DNA of 54,185 nt from Leisingera sp. JC1 (GTDB taxonomy: Bacteria; Pseudomonadota; Alphaproteobacteria; Rhodobacterales; Rhodobacteraceae). Of this stretch, positions 9,915 to 19,380 are shown piece by piece. Numbering within the stretch: position 1 is the first letter of the stretch; every line of letters begins with the position of its first letter. The stretch lies in assembly GCF_001679925.1 (NCBI RefSeq), contig NZ_LYUZ01000089.1, positions 1-54,185 of the forward strand, read 5' to 3'. Below the pieces are notes generated by a model. That model saw nothing but the letters and a program-made list of their open reading frames with translations, was not told the origin of the DNA and made no database searches. The position numbers and the translations under genes were made by a program.

Positions 9915-10799
9915 ATGGCATTGAAAATCGAAATGCTGCGCGCCTTCTGCACTGTGGCCCAAACGGGCAATCTGTCAGAGGCCGCCAACCGGCTGGGCCG
10001 GACCCAATCCGCCGTTTCAATGACTCTGAAGCAGATGGAGGAGCATCTGGGCAAAAGGCTGTTCGAGGGCGAGCGCAAAAATCAGTTATCGCCTTTGGGC
10101 GCGCAGGTTTTTGAACTGGCGCAGCAGCAGGTGCGCCGTTTTGACCAGACTGTGCAGAGCATCGAACTGGCGGCGGAAGCCGCTCACGGGCTGCTGCAGA
10201 TCGTTTCGGTTCCATCGGTTGCGGCGTTGGTTTTCCCGGCGGTGCTGGAGCATATGACGGCCCGCCATCCCGGCCTCAAGGTGGAACTGCGCGACACCGA
10301 CACCCAGGAGGTGCTGGACGCGCTGGCGGAGGGAAAGGCCGATATCGGCATTGCTTCCGGCTATCACCCGCTGAATGGCGTCAGGGCCGTGCCCCTGTTC
10401 GAAGACCGCTTTGGCTTGGTCTGTTCCACCAATCATCCGCTGCACCAGCAGGAGGCTGCCCCTTCCATTGCAGATGTGATCGGTGCATCCTTTGTCCGCA
10501 ACGCCCTGTGCAGCCTGATCCGAAACGAGCGTTTCGTTGAGGCCAGCAGTAATGCCGACGTGACGATCCACAACACCCATTCGCTGATTACCATGGTGCG
10601 GACCGGCAAATGGGTGACGGTGCTGCCGCAGACAGTCGCCCGCTTCATGCCAGAAGCCACCGCCTTCCGTCCGATAGCAGATCTGCCCGACAAGCGTGCG
10701 GTTTACCTGTACCAGCGCGAACGGTCCCGCTTCGCCGCGCTGACAGAGGAGTGCTGCGCCTTCATCCAGTCTTGCGATCTGTCCGGCGCACCAGGCTGA
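9915..10799 (+). CDS. LysR-family transcriptional regulator
   Basis: 294 residues. The N-terminal winged helix-turn-helix is clear (RAFCTVAQTGNLSEAANRLG, then RTQSAVSMTLKQMEEHLG), followed by the two-lobed effector domain (QIVSVPSVAALVFPAVLEHM and onward). It is transcribed divergently from the six-gene operon beginning at 9810, with about 104 bases between the start codons, so it is the probable activator of that operon. The effector is likely the imported substrate or an early intermediate. It converges with the cobalamin transporter genes on its other side. Confidence 0.93.
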   Translation: MALKIEMLRAFCTVAQTGNLSEAANRLGRTQSAVSMTLKQMEEHLGKRLFEGERKNQLSPLGAQVFELAQQQVRRFDQTVQSIELAAEAAHGLLQIVSVPSVAALVFPAVLEHMTARHPGLKVELRDTDTQEVLDALAEGKADIGIASGYHPLNGVRAVPLFEDRFGLVCSTNHPLHQQEAAPSIADVIGASFVRNALCSLIRNERFVEASSNADVTIHNTHSLITMVRTGKWVTVLPQTVARFMPEATAFRPIADLPDKRAVYLYQRERSRFAALTEECCAFIQSCDLSGAPG

Positions 10800-10849
10800 G
10801 AACCTCCGGCGCGGGTCAGCAGGTACGGGCGGCCTGTGCGTCTGAGGCC

Positions 10850-11611
10850 TCAGGCCAATTGAAAGGACAGGAAGGGTTCCTCGCCCTCGGCATCCTGGAG
10901 CCAGCGGGCCTTGATACCAAATATCTCAGACACCGTTTCAGGCGCCAGCGCCTGCGCGGGTGCGCCGCATGCCACGAGGCGCCCATGTGACAGCACTGCC
11001 ACCCGGTCGCAGGTCAGGGCCTGGTTCAGGTCATGCAGGGCCACCACGGTTGTCACTTTCAGGTTCCGGATGCAGTTCAGGATCGACAGCTGGTGGTGGA
11101 TGTCCAAGTGGTTCGTTGGCTCATCCAGCAGCAAGAGCCCCGGCTGCTGCACCAAGGCGCGGGCGATGTGCAGCCGCTGCCGCTCACCACCGGACAAGGT
11201 AGCCCATTCGCGGCTGGCAAAGCCTTCCATCTCCACCGTGCGCAGCGCCTTGTCCACCAATTGCGTGTCCTGCCCGCTCCAGGGTTTCAACACCGACAGC
11301 CAGGGGGTACGGCCCAGTTCCACCACAGAGCGCGCGGTGATGCGCTCTGCCGTGTCGGCCTGCTGTTCAACAATGGCGATCCGCTGGGCGATCTCCCGGC
11401 GGGTCAGGCTGGTCAGCGGCTTGTCTGCCAGCAGCACCTCGCCCTGCGAGGGTTTGGCCAGGCCGGACAGAAGCCGCATCAGGGTTGACTTGCCGGAGCC
11501 GTTCGGGCCGACCAGCGCCAGCGTTTCACCGGGCTGCACTGCCAGCAACACATCCTGCAGCAAGGTCTTACCGCGCACGGCAAAGGACAGGTTGCGGGCT
11601 TCGATCCTCAT
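10850..11611 (-). CDS. FecE/BtuD-type ABC transporter ATPase (probable cobalamin importer)
   Basis: 253 residues. Walker A is GPNGSGKST, the signature LSGGERQRLHIARAL, Walker B LLLLDEPTNHLD, and the H-loop VALHDLNQA. This arrangement is typical of siderophore, heme and vitamin B12 importers. The start at 11611 (MRIEARNLSFAV) overlaps the end of the permease gene by 4 bases, which favours it over longer alternatives. It is the third gene of an operon led by a binding protein gene that sits behind a cobalamin riboswitch, so vitamin B12 or another corrinoid is the likely cargo. Confidence 0.93.
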   Translation of the reverse strand: MRIEARNLSFAVRGKTLLQDVLLAVQPGETLALVGPNGSGKSTLMRLLSGLAKPSQGEVLLADKPLTSLTRREIAQRIAIVEQQADTAERITARSVVELGRTPWLSVLKPWSGQDTQLVDKALRTVEMEGFASREWATLSGGERQRLHIARALVQQPGLLLLDEPTNHLDIHHQLSILNCIRNLKVTTVVALHDLNQALTCDRVAVLSHGRLVACGAPAQALAPETVSEIFGIKARWLQDAEGEEPFLSFQLA

Positions 11612-12657
11612 CGCGCCGTCCTTTGCCCGCGCACCAGGATCACCGCAAAGGACGGTGCCCCGATCAGGGCGGTGACAACCCCGATGGGCAGCACCTGGCC
11701 GGGGATGATGATGCGGGAAGCGATGTCGGCGGCGATCAGGAACACGGCGCCGGTCAGTGCCGCGGCAGGCATCAGCCTGCGGTGGCCGGGACCAACCAGG
11801 AACCGCGCCGCATGCGGAATCACCAGGCCGACAAAGCCAATGGAGCCGACGATCGACACCATCACTGCGGTCATCAGCGCGGTGGCAAAGATCAACACCA
11901 CCTGTACCCACCGGACCGGGATGCCAAGCGAGGCGGCAGAGTCGCTGCCAAAGGTGAAAGCGTCCAGCGCGCGGGCATGGAACCGGCAGATCATCCAGCC
12001 CGCCATCGCCAGCGGCACCGCCAGCCACACATCCGGCCAGCGCACGCCGCTGAGGTTGCCCATCAGCCAGAACATGATGCCGCGGGCCTGGTCGGCATTG
12101 GCGGATTTGGCGATGATGAAGGCTGTCAGCGCGTTGAACAGCTGCGAACCCGCTATGCCTGCCAGCACAATCTGCGCCGTAGCCGCGCGGTTGCCCCCTG
12201 CCCCGGCGGCCCGCGCCAGAATGGCGACAAAGCCGAATGCCAGCAGCGCCCCGTTGAAGGCGCCGAAGGACAGCGACAGGGCGCCGCCACCGAGGCCGGC
12301 AATGGTGACCGCCACCGCCCCGGTCGAGGCGCCGGCAGAAATACCAAGAATGTAGGGATCGGCCAGCGCATTGCGCAGCAAGGCCTGCAGCACCACCCCG
12401 GCCACCGCCAGCGCCGCCCCGCAGGCCGCAGCCACCAGCGCCCGCGGCAGCCGATAGCTCCAGATGATGCCCTGGTCCACCGGGTCCACCGGCAGGCCCG
12501 CTCCCGCCAGCTTGTTGGCCAGAACGGACAGGACGAGGTCAGGCGCAAGCGCGGTTTCCCCGATCATTGCGCCTGCCAGAACCGCCGCAGCCAGCACCGG
12601 CAGGGCAAGGCACGCGCCCCGGATGCCCTGCCAGGCTAGTGCGGCGGCTGCACTCAT
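11608..12657 (-). CDS. FecCD/BtuC-type ABC transporter permease
   Basis: 349 residues with about nine or ten membrane spans. The family segments GVVLQALLRNALADPYILG and SIVGSIGFVGLVIPHAARFL (the coupling-helix region that contacts the ATPase) are present. Start and stop each overlap their neighbours by 4 bases (ATGA), so translation is coupled with the binding protein and the ATPase. Members of this family transport iron-siderophores, heme or B12; the riboswitch upstream points to B12. Confidence 0.93.
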   Translation of the reverse strand: MSAAAALAWQGIRGACLALPVLAAAVLAGAMIGETALAPDLVLSVLANKLAGAGLPVDPVDQGIIWSYRLPRALVAAACGAALAVAGVVLQALLRNALADPYILGISAGASTGAVAVTIAGLGGGALSLSFGAFNGALLAFGFVAILARAAGAGGNRAATAQIVLAGIAGSQLFNALTAFIIAKSANADQARGIMFWLMGNLSGVRWPDVWLAVPLAMAGWMICRFHARALDAFTFGSDSAASLGIPVRWVQVVLIFATALMTAVMVSIVGSIGFVGLVIPHAARFLVGPGHRRLMPAAALTGAVFLIAADIASRIIIPGQVLPIGVVTALIGAPSFAVILVRGQRTAR

Positions 12658-13664
12658 TCGCTTGCGCCGATCGCGCTGAGTTCAGCCGCCAGATCCTCCA
12701 GCGCCGAAATGGCGCGGATGGTGGCGTCCATGGCCTGGGCGTCCATTACCACGATGCGGCCGTTCTTGACCGCGTCCATCTGGCTGGCGACCGGGTCATT
12801 GCGCAGGAACTCCAGCTTTTTCTCGTAATCGTCTGCGGCAAAGCGGCGGCGGTCCATGCGGGCAATCACGATCACCGTCGGGTTGGCCTTGGCGATGGTT
12901 TCCCAGCCAACGGTCGGCCATTCCTCGTCCGTTTCGATGACGTTCTTCAGGCCCAGCTGCTGCATCATGTAGCCCGGCGCGCCTTTCTGGCCGGCCACAA
13001 ACGGATCGCTTTCCATTTCAGGCGAGGAGAACCAGAACACGGCGGAGGCATCGTCCAGCGCAACCTCTTGCGCCTTGGCTACAGCCGCGGCCTCGCGCGC
13101 CTTGTAGTCTGCGACCAGCTCTGCGCCTTTTTCGGACTCGCCGAAGATTGCTGCCAGCTCCTCGATGCCCTGATAGAGGCTTTCGGTGGTGAACATCCGG
13201 GTGCGGGTGCCGTCGCCGCCGGTGGTGTTGTCCTTGCCGACGCAATCCGCGGGCATCACATAGGTCGGGATGCCGAGGTCATGGAACTGCTCGCGCTTGG
13301 CGACCACGCCTTCGGGGCCGACATGCCACTCATACTGGGCAGCCACCAGACCCGGGCGCTTGGCTACAACGCTTTCAAAGCTCGGGTCGTTGTCGGCCAG
13401 CCGCTCGACCTTGGCGTTCAGCTCAGCATATTCGGGCAGCACGTCGTTGAACCAGACCGAGGTGCCCAGCACCTTGTCGCCCAGCCCCAGCGCATAGAGC
13501 ACCTCTGTCGCGGCCTGGCCGACGGTCACGGAGGACGCAACCGGCGCCTCGAAGGTGACGGCCTCGCCGCAGTTTTGAATGGTCAGCGGAAAGGTCTCGC
13601 TGGCTGCTGCGGCCTGAGCTGCCGCAACGAAGGAAAGGCCCATCAGGCCGGAACGCAGAAACAT
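12654..13664 (-). CDS. periplasmic binding protein of the FecB/BtuF type
   Basis: 336 residues with an N-terminal signal peptide (MFLRSGLMGLSFVAAAQAAA) and the helical-backbone fold of Peripla_BP_2: VGQAATEVLYALGLGDKVLG, then FESVVAKRPGLVAAQYEW. It captures the substrate in the periplasm and delivers it to the FecCD/FecE-like pair encoded downstream with 4-base overlaps. A cobalamin riboswitch lies 156 bases upstream of the start, suggesting a corrinoid ligand. The family also binds siderophores, so ligand identity is inferred from regulation only. Confidence 0.9.
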   Translation of the reverse strand: MFLRSGLMGLSFVAAAQAAAASETFPLTIQNCGEAVTFEAPVASSVTVGQAATEVLYALGLGDKVLGTSVWFNDVLPEYAELNAKVERLADNDPSFESVVAKRPGLVAAQYEWHVGPEGVVAKREQFHDLGIPTYVMPADCVGKDNTTGGDGTRTRMFTTESLYQGIEELAAIFGESEKGAELVADYKAREAAAVAKAQEVALDDASAVFWFSSPEMESDPFVAGQKGAPGYMMQQLGLKNVIETDEEWPTVGWETIAKANPTVIVIARMDRRRFAADDYEKKLEFLRNDPVASQMDAVKNGRIVVMDAQAMDATIRAISALEDLAAELSAIGASE

Positions 13665-13819
13665 GATCTTCGATCTCCATGTGTCAATGACCGGAGAACG
13701 GGTGAAAGGGCATTGACCGCTAAGGCGGGAGCCTGGCCCCCTTCATGCGGCACCAGACAGCGGCGGCGCATCTTATCGGCAACCTCCCCGGACAACCCCG
13801 TCCGGTGTGTTTCGGTTTC

Positions 13820-13986
13820 GCACCGGCAGGTCTCCTGACTGGCGGGTCATTGCCTGTGCCGTCTTCCCGGACCGGATGGTCCAGTGACTTTATGGCACAG
13901 CACTCGCCGCCTACAGTTGCGGGGGCAGTTCCGTTTGGCACCGTACGGCGCCGCGGATTCCCTCTTAGCCCTTGCGGGACCGGTAA
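13820..13986 (-). promoter_or_regulatory. cobalamin riboswitch (AdoCbl aptamer)
   Basis: Read on the minus strand, the hallmark segments appear in order: AAGAGGGAATCC (13955-13966), GAACTGCCCCCGCAACTGTA, CACTGG with CCGGGAAGACGG, and the B12 box GTCAGGAGACCTGCC (from 13839 down). ACCGGT and GCCGGT close the P1 stem. A CCGGAC/GTCCGG hairpin follows at 13788-13805. I see no poly-U tract before the binding protein gene, so control may be translational. In the bound state it should turn the downstream transporter off. Confidence 0.95.
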
Positions 13987-14144
13987 AGCGCGGGTAGCGC
14001 ATCACCTCTCTTGCGGCAAGAAAAACTTCACTGGAAAGCTGGTTTCCCCGAACACGCCAAGCAATGCAAAATGCTGCGAAGATTTGTGAACTGGAAGCAC
14101 TGCTGCTTCCTTGGCCGATCGCTACCCGGTGGCACCGGCTGCCC

Positions 14145-15758
14145 TTAGGCGGCCTGGAAGCAGCGCTCCACCAGCGCAGTTGTGTCGAGGATCAAAATCG
14201 ACTCGTGCCTGCCATCCGCTGTTTTATGCTGCAGGCAGCCGGACACATCCTCTGCAATATTCTTCGAGGTGTTTTGCTGATCCAAGGGTTTCAGTTCAGC
14301 CACCCGGTTTTCCGTCGAAATGATAATCTCGTCGACGGAGTCCACGAGTATCCCGAACTTCTGCGTTCCGTGCCTGAAAATCAGGACCTTCTGATCCCGG
14401 CTGGATGCCGGCGGCAGGCCGTACAGCACCCGGGGATTGAACAAGGTAATCAGCTCCCCCCGCAAATTGAGAATACCTTCGACGAATTCCAAGGAAAACG
14501 GCGGTTCCAGAAGATCCTTGGGCCGGTTGATCACCTCGCTGACGTGCGCGGTGTCCAACGCAAACCTTTTCTCGAAAGTAAACTTAATGAAGGTGCGCCG
14601 CGCCGACCGGGCTTCCTGCTCCTCAGCCTCGCCCTCTGCCGTCTCAGGCGGAAAAACCTCCTGACATGCTTTTGCGGCGGCCAGAAAGCTGGGCTCTTTC
14701 AATAGCTTCTCCGGATCCAGCATCATGACAATCTGATTGTTTTTATCCAGAAGGCACCCGTTTACCAGATCGCCGCGCGGCAAGGCCAGCTTGGCAAAGG
14801 GCAGCACTTCATCCTCAAAAAACGGCAGGATGCTGTCGATTGAGAAGACCATGAGCCCTACCGGCCCCTCGAGGGTATCTATCACCAGCATGCGCCGTTC
14901 CTTGGGAGTGGTTGCCCCAAGCTTGAATTGTGCGTCATCGCCCATGAAACCGCGGAAATCTATCACTGGCAGAATGACGCCGCGCATGTTTGCGGTGCCG
15001 ATCACGTTGCCGCCGGTCAACAGGGACTGCTCCAGCTCGGGAACCGTTCTGACCTCTTTCACGAAGCGAAGGTCAATTGCACAGGTGGTGTGTCCGGTTT
15101 GAAAGGATACGCAGGCGAGCTTTTTGCCCCTGTTGAGCTTGACGCTTTCCTTGCTGGCTTCATTGTCCGCCCGAGGCAGCTTCTCCAGGTTCAGCAATTC
15201 ATGCGGGTCCAGTATCTGCACCAGCCTTTCGCCGCCGTCGAATTTCAGCACCCCGTCGATGACCACATCCTTGATGCCGTCGCCATTGGGCCGGAAATCC
15301 ACCCGCGCCACGCCTTTTCCGTTCAAGACCTCGCCGGTCCTGTCAAAGAGCAGGCCAATGCAATGTTCACCGTGTTCTATGATTGCCACCTTGCGCGCAG
15401 TCGCACTGCCAGCCGCCGGGAACTCCAGCAGGCTGCGCAAGTCTATCACCGGAACAATCATGCCGCGAAGGTTGAACAGGCCCAGCATAAAAGACGGAGC
15501 AAGCGGCACCGGCGAAATATCCTCCGGTTCATTCACGATCTCCTGGAGCGAGGAGACCGGTATTGCAAACTCGCTGTCGTCAATCAGGAAAGACCCGTAC
15601 TTGTTTGAATGGCTGCGCTTCTCTTTTGCAGCGGGCGGCGGTTCCGTGGCTTGCCCAGCTGCTGCGCGGCCCTCGGCCCCGGCTGCGGAACAGCCCGCTC
15701 GTCCCTGGGATGCACCTTCCGCGCCAAGGATCAGCGGCGTCGAGGTTTCCGGTTTCAT
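14145..15758 (-). CDS. CheW-like coupling protein with three tandem CheW domains
   Basis: 537 residues. After a low-complexity Ala/Gly/Pro linker of about 65 residues come three CheW folds: around residues 65-215 (SFLIDDSEFAIPVSSLQEIV, LGLFNLRGMIVPVIDLRSLL), 225-375 (CVSFQTGHTTCAIDLRFVKE, GTANMRGVILPVIDFRGFM) and 395-535 (FTFEKRFALDTAHVSEVINR, EGILNLRGELITLFNPRVLY). CheW normally has one domain and links receptors to CheA. A triple form may build or cap an unusual array. The start at 15758 overlaps the cheD stop by 4 bases. It is the last gene of an mcp-cheR-cheD-cheW operon, and no cheA is in the window. Confidence 0.93.
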   Translation of the reverse strand: MKPETSTPLILGAEGASQGRAGCSAAGAEGRAAAGQATEPPPAAKEKRSHSNKYGSFLIDDSEFAIPVSSLQEIVNEPEDISPVPLAPSFMLGLFNLRGMIVPVIDLRSLLEFPAAGSATARKVAIIEHGEHCIGLLFDRTGEVLNGKGVARVDFRPNGDGIKDVVIDGVLKFDGGERLVQILDPHELLNLEKLPRADNEASKESVKLNRGKKLACVSFQTGHTTCAIDLRFVKEVRTVPELEQSLLTGGNVIGTANMRGVILPVIDFRGFMGDDAQFKLGATTPKERRMLVIDTLEGPVGLMVFSIDSILPFFEDEVLPFAKLALPRGDLVNGCLLDKNNQIVMMLDPEKLLKEPSFLAAAKACQEVFPPETAEGEAEEQEARSARRTFIKFTFEKRFALDTAHVSEVINRPKDLLEPPFSLEFVEGILNLRGELITLFNPRVLYGLPPASSRDQKVLIFRHGTQKFGILVDSVDEIIISTENRVAELKPLDQQNTSKNIAEDVSGCLQHKTADGRHESILILDTTALVERCFQAA

Positions 15759-16246
15759 GACTGCCCCCCCAAGCGCGGAATGGATTTGACAGTGAACTCG
15801 CCGCTGGAGCAGTCGATGGTCACTTGCCGCCCCTGCATTCCGCCAACATCTTCGTGGATATTGCGGACGCCGGCGTCCCGCAGCGCCCGGTAGGCGGAAC
15901 GCGCATTGATGCTCCCGACAAGCCGCTCTGGATCCGTATCTGCCGGCATCGTCATATTGGCGCCGCCAACGACAATCGCCTGAAGCTTGCGCAGATCCTT
16001 GCCAGACACCTCCATCAGGGACTGCAGTGACCTGAGCGCCTGATCGACATGCCTGCCGCTGATGGCATCCGAGGTTTCCGGAGACTTGGACAGCAGGCAA
16101 TGCGCCAGCCCATAGATCCCCCTGGCAGGATGCAGCAGCCCGAGGCCGATGCAGGAGCCGAGAATCGCGTTCAGCGACTGTCCGGCCCGGCCGGTTTTCA
16201 CCTGGCCGATCTGCACGTGAATTTTCTGAACATCATTCACGCACAT
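15755..16246 (-). CDS. cheD: CheD, chemoreceptor glutamine deamidase
   Basis: 163 residues. CheD deamidates glutamines of chemoreceptors and in some species binds CheC. The catalytic cysteine is in AILGSCIGLGLL and the histidine in GIYGLAHCLLS. The closing motif NIHEDVGGMQGRQVTID, with the GG turn, is also typical. It overlaps cheR by 10 bases and the triple CheW gene by 4 bases, so it belongs to the same operon and probably acts on the soluble receptor encoded first. Confidence 0.93.
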   Translation of the reverse strand: MCVNDVQKIHVQIGQVKTGRAGQSLNAILGSCIGLGLLHPARGIYGLAHCLLSKSPETSDAISGRHVDQALRSLQSLMEVSGKDLRKLQAIVVGGANMTMPADTDPERLVGSINARSAYRALRDAGVRNIHEDVGGMQGRQVTIDCSSGEFTVKSIPRLGGQS

Positions 16247-17091
16247 GGGCTGCTCACCCTGGCGGACGGGCGGTAGATAATCGGTGCAAGCTGCTCGAAC
16301 CCGGTACGAAGATTGTTCAGTGTCTCGCTTTCACCGATGAACAGAACTCCATCTGGTTTGATCAGTTCCCTGACATGCTGGAGGATCTTTTCCTGATCTT
16401 CGTCAGTGAAGTAAATCAGCACATTGCGCAGGAAAACGACATCGAACGGGCTGGTGCCGCCAAGCTTTTCCAGAAGGTTGTGCAGCTTGAACTTCAGCCG
16501 GGCCCGGATCTGCGGCACCGCTTTGTATCCGTCTGCATCGCTGCCTTTCATGTGGCTGGCAAACAGGTCGGGCTTTTCTTTGCGGAAGCGGGCAATCGAG
16601 CGGCCGTTGTAAACCCCCGTTTGCGCCACATCCAGAACCCGCGAAGAGACATCCGTGCCAAGCACGGAATAGTCGAAACCCGGTTTCTCCAGCCGCTGCT
16701 TCTCCAGGATGGTGCCGATGGTGTGGGCCTCCTCCCCGCTTGAAGCCGCGGCTGACCAGACCCGCATCCGGAGGTTTTCGCCCCGAGCGTGGAATTCCGG
16801 CAGGAACACATCCTGAAAATAGTCCCAAACCCGCGGTGTGCGGTAAAAATAGGTTTCGTTGGTGGTCACCCGGTTCGTCAGTTCCTGCATCTCCGCAGGG
16901 TCGGAGGCGAGACGGGAGATATAAGATGCAAAGCTCGGTTCATCGACCTCCCGCAGCCGCCGCCGCAAGCGGCTGACCAGCATTGTCTTGCGGGTCTCGC
17001 CGATGGTAATTCCGGTGTTCCGGTGAACGATGGCGCGGAGTTTGGAAAAATCCCCATCGCTCATGGTGATGTCAGTGTCAGGTTTTCTCAT
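16237..17091 (-). CDS. cheR: CheR, chemoreceptor glutamate methyltransferase
   Basis: 284 residues from the ATG at 17091; a TTG 18 bases upstream is less likely. The N-terminal helical domain carries RLRRRLREVD. TTNETYFYRTPRVWDYF, the SAM site VWSAAASSGEEAHTIG and FDVVFLRNVLIYF mark the methyltransferase. It methylates receptor glutamates with S-adenosylmethionine during adaptation. It lies 27 bases after the receptor gene and overlaps cheD. No CheB methylesterase is visible, so adaptation in this locus would depend on CheD or on proteins encoded elsewhere. Confidence 0.95.
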   Translation of the reverse strand: MRKPDTDITMSDGDFSKLRAIVHRNTGITIGETRKTMLVSRLRRRLREVDEPSFASYISRLASDPAEMQELTNRVTTNETYFYRTPRVWDYFQDVFLPEFHARGENLRMRVWSAAASSGEEAHTIGTILEKQRLEKPGFDYSVLGTDVSSRVLDVAQTGVYNGRSIARFRKEKPDLFASHMKGSDADGYKAVPQIRARLKFKLHNLLEKLGGTSPFDVVFLRNVLIYFTDEDQEKILQHVRELIKPDGVLFIGESETLNNLRTGFEQLAPIIYRPSARVSSPCA

Positions 17092-17118
17092 CCCCGGTCC
17101 TTTCGCCAATGCAATGGA

Positions 17119-19380
17119 TCAGCAGCCAAGCCGGCCGACTTCAGTCTTCAGTTCCTGCGCTCCGCTGTTCAGCTCCTCGGTCGCAGCGGCGATGGAATCT
17201 GAGGCGATAACAGCTTCTTCGGATGCGTCCACGATGCTCTGGATGGCCTCAGACACGTCCCGCGCCGCTGTCTGCTGCTCATTTGCGGCCACTGATATCT
17301 GAGCGATGGAATCGGTGGTATCCGAGATGCCCGTGAGGATCTTTGTGAAGGCCGCGCCCGCCTCTCTCGAGACCTCGCTGCCCTGGGTCACGCGCTTCAC
17401 CGTTTCATTGATCAGCTTGCTGATTTCCTTGGCAGATTGCGACGACCGCTCCGCCAGCTTGCGCACCTCGTCCGCCACCACAGAGAAACCCAGGCCGTGC
17501 TCCCCGGCCCGCGCAGCCTCAATCGCGGCGTTGAAGGCCAGCAGGTTGGTTTGCCCGGCAATCTCGCTGATCGTCTTGACGATTTCGCTGATCTCTTCGG
17601 AAGAGGCGTTGATCAGGTCCATGGCCTCAATCGACCGTTCAATCGCCTTTGCCCCCAGGTCGGCTTCTTCCTTGGTTTTCTGGGCGATCTCGTCGGAATG
17701 ATTGCTGTTCTGGGCAATTGAGTCGATGGAAGCGCTCAGCTCCTCGACAGAGGCGCTGATTTCCTCGGTGGTGCAGCCCAGGGTCTGGGCGCCGCCGGCA
17801 ACCGTGTGGGCCTGCTCCGAGATCTTCTTGGACTGTTCAGCAAACTGCGTTGCAATCCGGGTCACTTCCTGTGCCACCTGCTTTTCAGCGGTGATGTTGG
17901 TGGCGAATTTCACCACCTTGAAGGGTTTGCCATCGGCATTGAACACCGGGTTGTAGGAGGCATTGATCCAGACCTCCTTGCCGCCCTTGCCAAAGCGTTT
18001 GTATTCGCCAGCCGAGAACTCGCCGGAGGCCAGATCTGCCCAGAACTTCCTGTACTCAGGCGAGCTTGTGTACTCCGGATCGCAGAACATCCGGTGGTGC
18101 TGGCCGCGGATTTCATCCATGGAGTACCCTACTGTAGCCAGGAAATTCTGGTTGGCGGTCAGAATGGTGCCGTCCAGTTCAAACTCAATCATGGCCTGGG
18201 CCCGGCTGATGGCCGCCATCTTGCCATCCTGCTCAGCAATGCGTTGTTTTTCTTCAGTGATGTCGCTGGCAAATTTAACCACCTTGAAGGTCTTGCCGCC
18301 TGCATCCAGGATCGGATTGTAAGAGGCGTTGATCCAGACCTCCGCCCCGCCCTTGCCGAAGCGCTTGAATTCGCCGGCCGCAAACTCTCCGGCGGCCAGA
18401 TCGGCCCAGAACTTCTGATACTCTGGAGAGCTCGCATAATCCGGATCGCAGAACATCCGGTGATGCTGACCGACGATCTCATCCAGCGAATATCCCACCG
18501 TTGCCAGAAAATTCTCGTTGGCGTTGGTGATTTTGCCGTCCGGGGTGAATTCGATGATGGCCTGCGCACGGTCCAGAGCAGCAAGAACGCCGGCATTCAT
18601 CCGGGCTTCGGTCACATCGGCCCATTCCAGCATATTACCGACATATTCGCCGCCTTGATCAAAGATGCCGCCCACATTCAGCGCGAACTTGTAGTCTCCG
18701 ATTGTTATGTCGGTCTTGTACGGAAGATTGGCTGGGTCCGACAGCAGCTTGCGCTGGTGGGCCGGGTTCTTGTGGAACTGGTCGATGCAGGTTCCGATGA
18801 TATGGGCCGGATCGAAATTCGGCCAGACTTGTGCAAAAGCTTCTGCACTTCGGCTCAACAACTCTCGGGTCGCTGCGTTGACATCGGTTACGATAAAGTC
18901 GCGGTCAACGGTCATCATGGCCGCGGACGCATTTTCATACCCCGTGGTCTTGCGCAGGTTCACCTGTTCCAGCTGTTTCTGTTTGGAAACATCGGTGGCA
19001 AACTTGACCACTTTGTATGGCCTGCCATCCGCGTTGAAGACCGGATTGTAAGAGGCATTGATCCACACTTCTGCGCCATTCTTGCCCAGGCGTTTGTACT
19101 CGCCGGCCGAAAACTCACCCATCGCGAGCTGAAGCCAGAAATCCCGGTATTCGTCAGACGCCGCATAGGCCGGGTCGCAGAACATGCGGTGGTGCTTGCC
19201 TTCGATCTCCCCCAGCGTGTATCCGACCGTTGCAAGAAAGTTCTCGTTCGCCGTTATGATTGTGCCATCCAGCTCGAACTCAATGACAGCCTGGACGCGG
19301 TTAATGGCGTCCACGACCCCCTGAAGGTCCTTGCTGGCCTGACCTGTTTCCGGCGTTGCGGCCTTTTCGTTCGCACCCAT
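17119..19380 (-). CDS. soluble methyl-accepting chemotaxis protein with four PAS units
   Basis: 753 residues, no membrane span, so a cytoplasmic receptor. Four PAS-like units precede the signalling domain: about residues 27-132, 150-262 (divergent), 269-374 and 391-496. Units 1, 3 and 4 are near copies, each with [15 protein letters not shown] and [10 protein letters not shown]. The methyl-accepting domain spans 505-753 with the hairpin tip [20 protein letters not shown]. The start has GAGGCG upstream. PAS domains of this kind often bind flavin, heme or small metabolites; a histidine- and cysteine-bearing HHRMFC segment recurs, but the ligand is unknown. First gene of the chemotaxis operon. 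Confidence 0.95.
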   Translation of the reverse strand: MGANEKAATPETGQASKDLQGVVDAINRVQAVIEFELDGTIITANENFLATVGYTLGEIEGKHHRMFCDPAYAASDEYRDFWLQLAMGEFSAGEYKRLGKNGAEVWINASYNPVFNADGRPYKVVKFATDVSKQKQLEQVNLRKTTGYENASAAMMTVDRDFIVTDVNAATRELLSRSAEAFAQVWPNFDPAHIIGTCIDQFHKNPAHQRKLLSDPANLPYKTDITIGDYKFALNVGGIFDQGGEYVGNMLEWADVTEARMNAGVLAALDRAQAIIEFTPDGKITNANENFLATVGYSLDEIVGQHHRMFCDPDYASSPEYQKFWADLAAGEFAAGEFKRFGKGGAEVWINASYNPILDAGGKTFKVVKFASDITEEKQRIAEQDGKMAAISRAQAMIEFELDGTILTANQNFLATVGYSMDEIRGQHHRMFCDPEYTSSPEYRKFWADLASGEFSAGEYKRFGKGGKEVWINASYNPVFNADGKPFKVVKFATNITAEKQVAQEVTRIATQFAEQSKKISEQAHTVAGGAQTLGCTTEEISASVEELSASIDSIAQNSNHSDEIAQKTKEEADLGAKAIERSIEAMDLINASSEEISEIVKTISEIAGQTNLLAFNAAIEAARAGEHGLGFSVVADEVRKLAERSSQSAKEISKLINETVKRVTQGSEVSREAGAAFTKILTGISDTTDSIAQISVAANEQQTAARDVSEAIQSIVDASEEAVIASDSIAAATEELNSGAQELKTEVGRLGC
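17893..19302 (-). repeat. three near-identical PAS-coding repeat units inside the receptor gene
   Basis: Units lie at about 18985-19302, 18259-18576 and 17893-18210. They encode the same approx. 106-residue PAS module with only scattered changes. The spacing of the FLATVGY motif is 243 and then 122 residues, so the divergent PAS2 occupies exactly one repeat length. The similarity extends to the DNA level, which points to recent internal duplication or gene conversion. Confidence 0.85.

Noticed and set aside
10842-10856. Palindromic TGAGGCCTCA between convergent LysR and ATPase genes, considered as a bidirectional terminator
   Set aside because: The stem is short and overlaps the ATPase end, and neither strand shows a T run.
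10850-12028. Longer version of the FecE-like ATPase starting inside the permease gene
   Set aside because: The extra N-terminus is a frame shadow of the permease; MRIEARNLSF at 11611 with a 4-base overlap is the natural start.
14145-16100. Fusion of the CheW protein to an upstream 100-residue extension
   Set aside because: The extension is out-of-frame cheD sequence; ATG at 15758 with a 4-base overlap gives a normal start.
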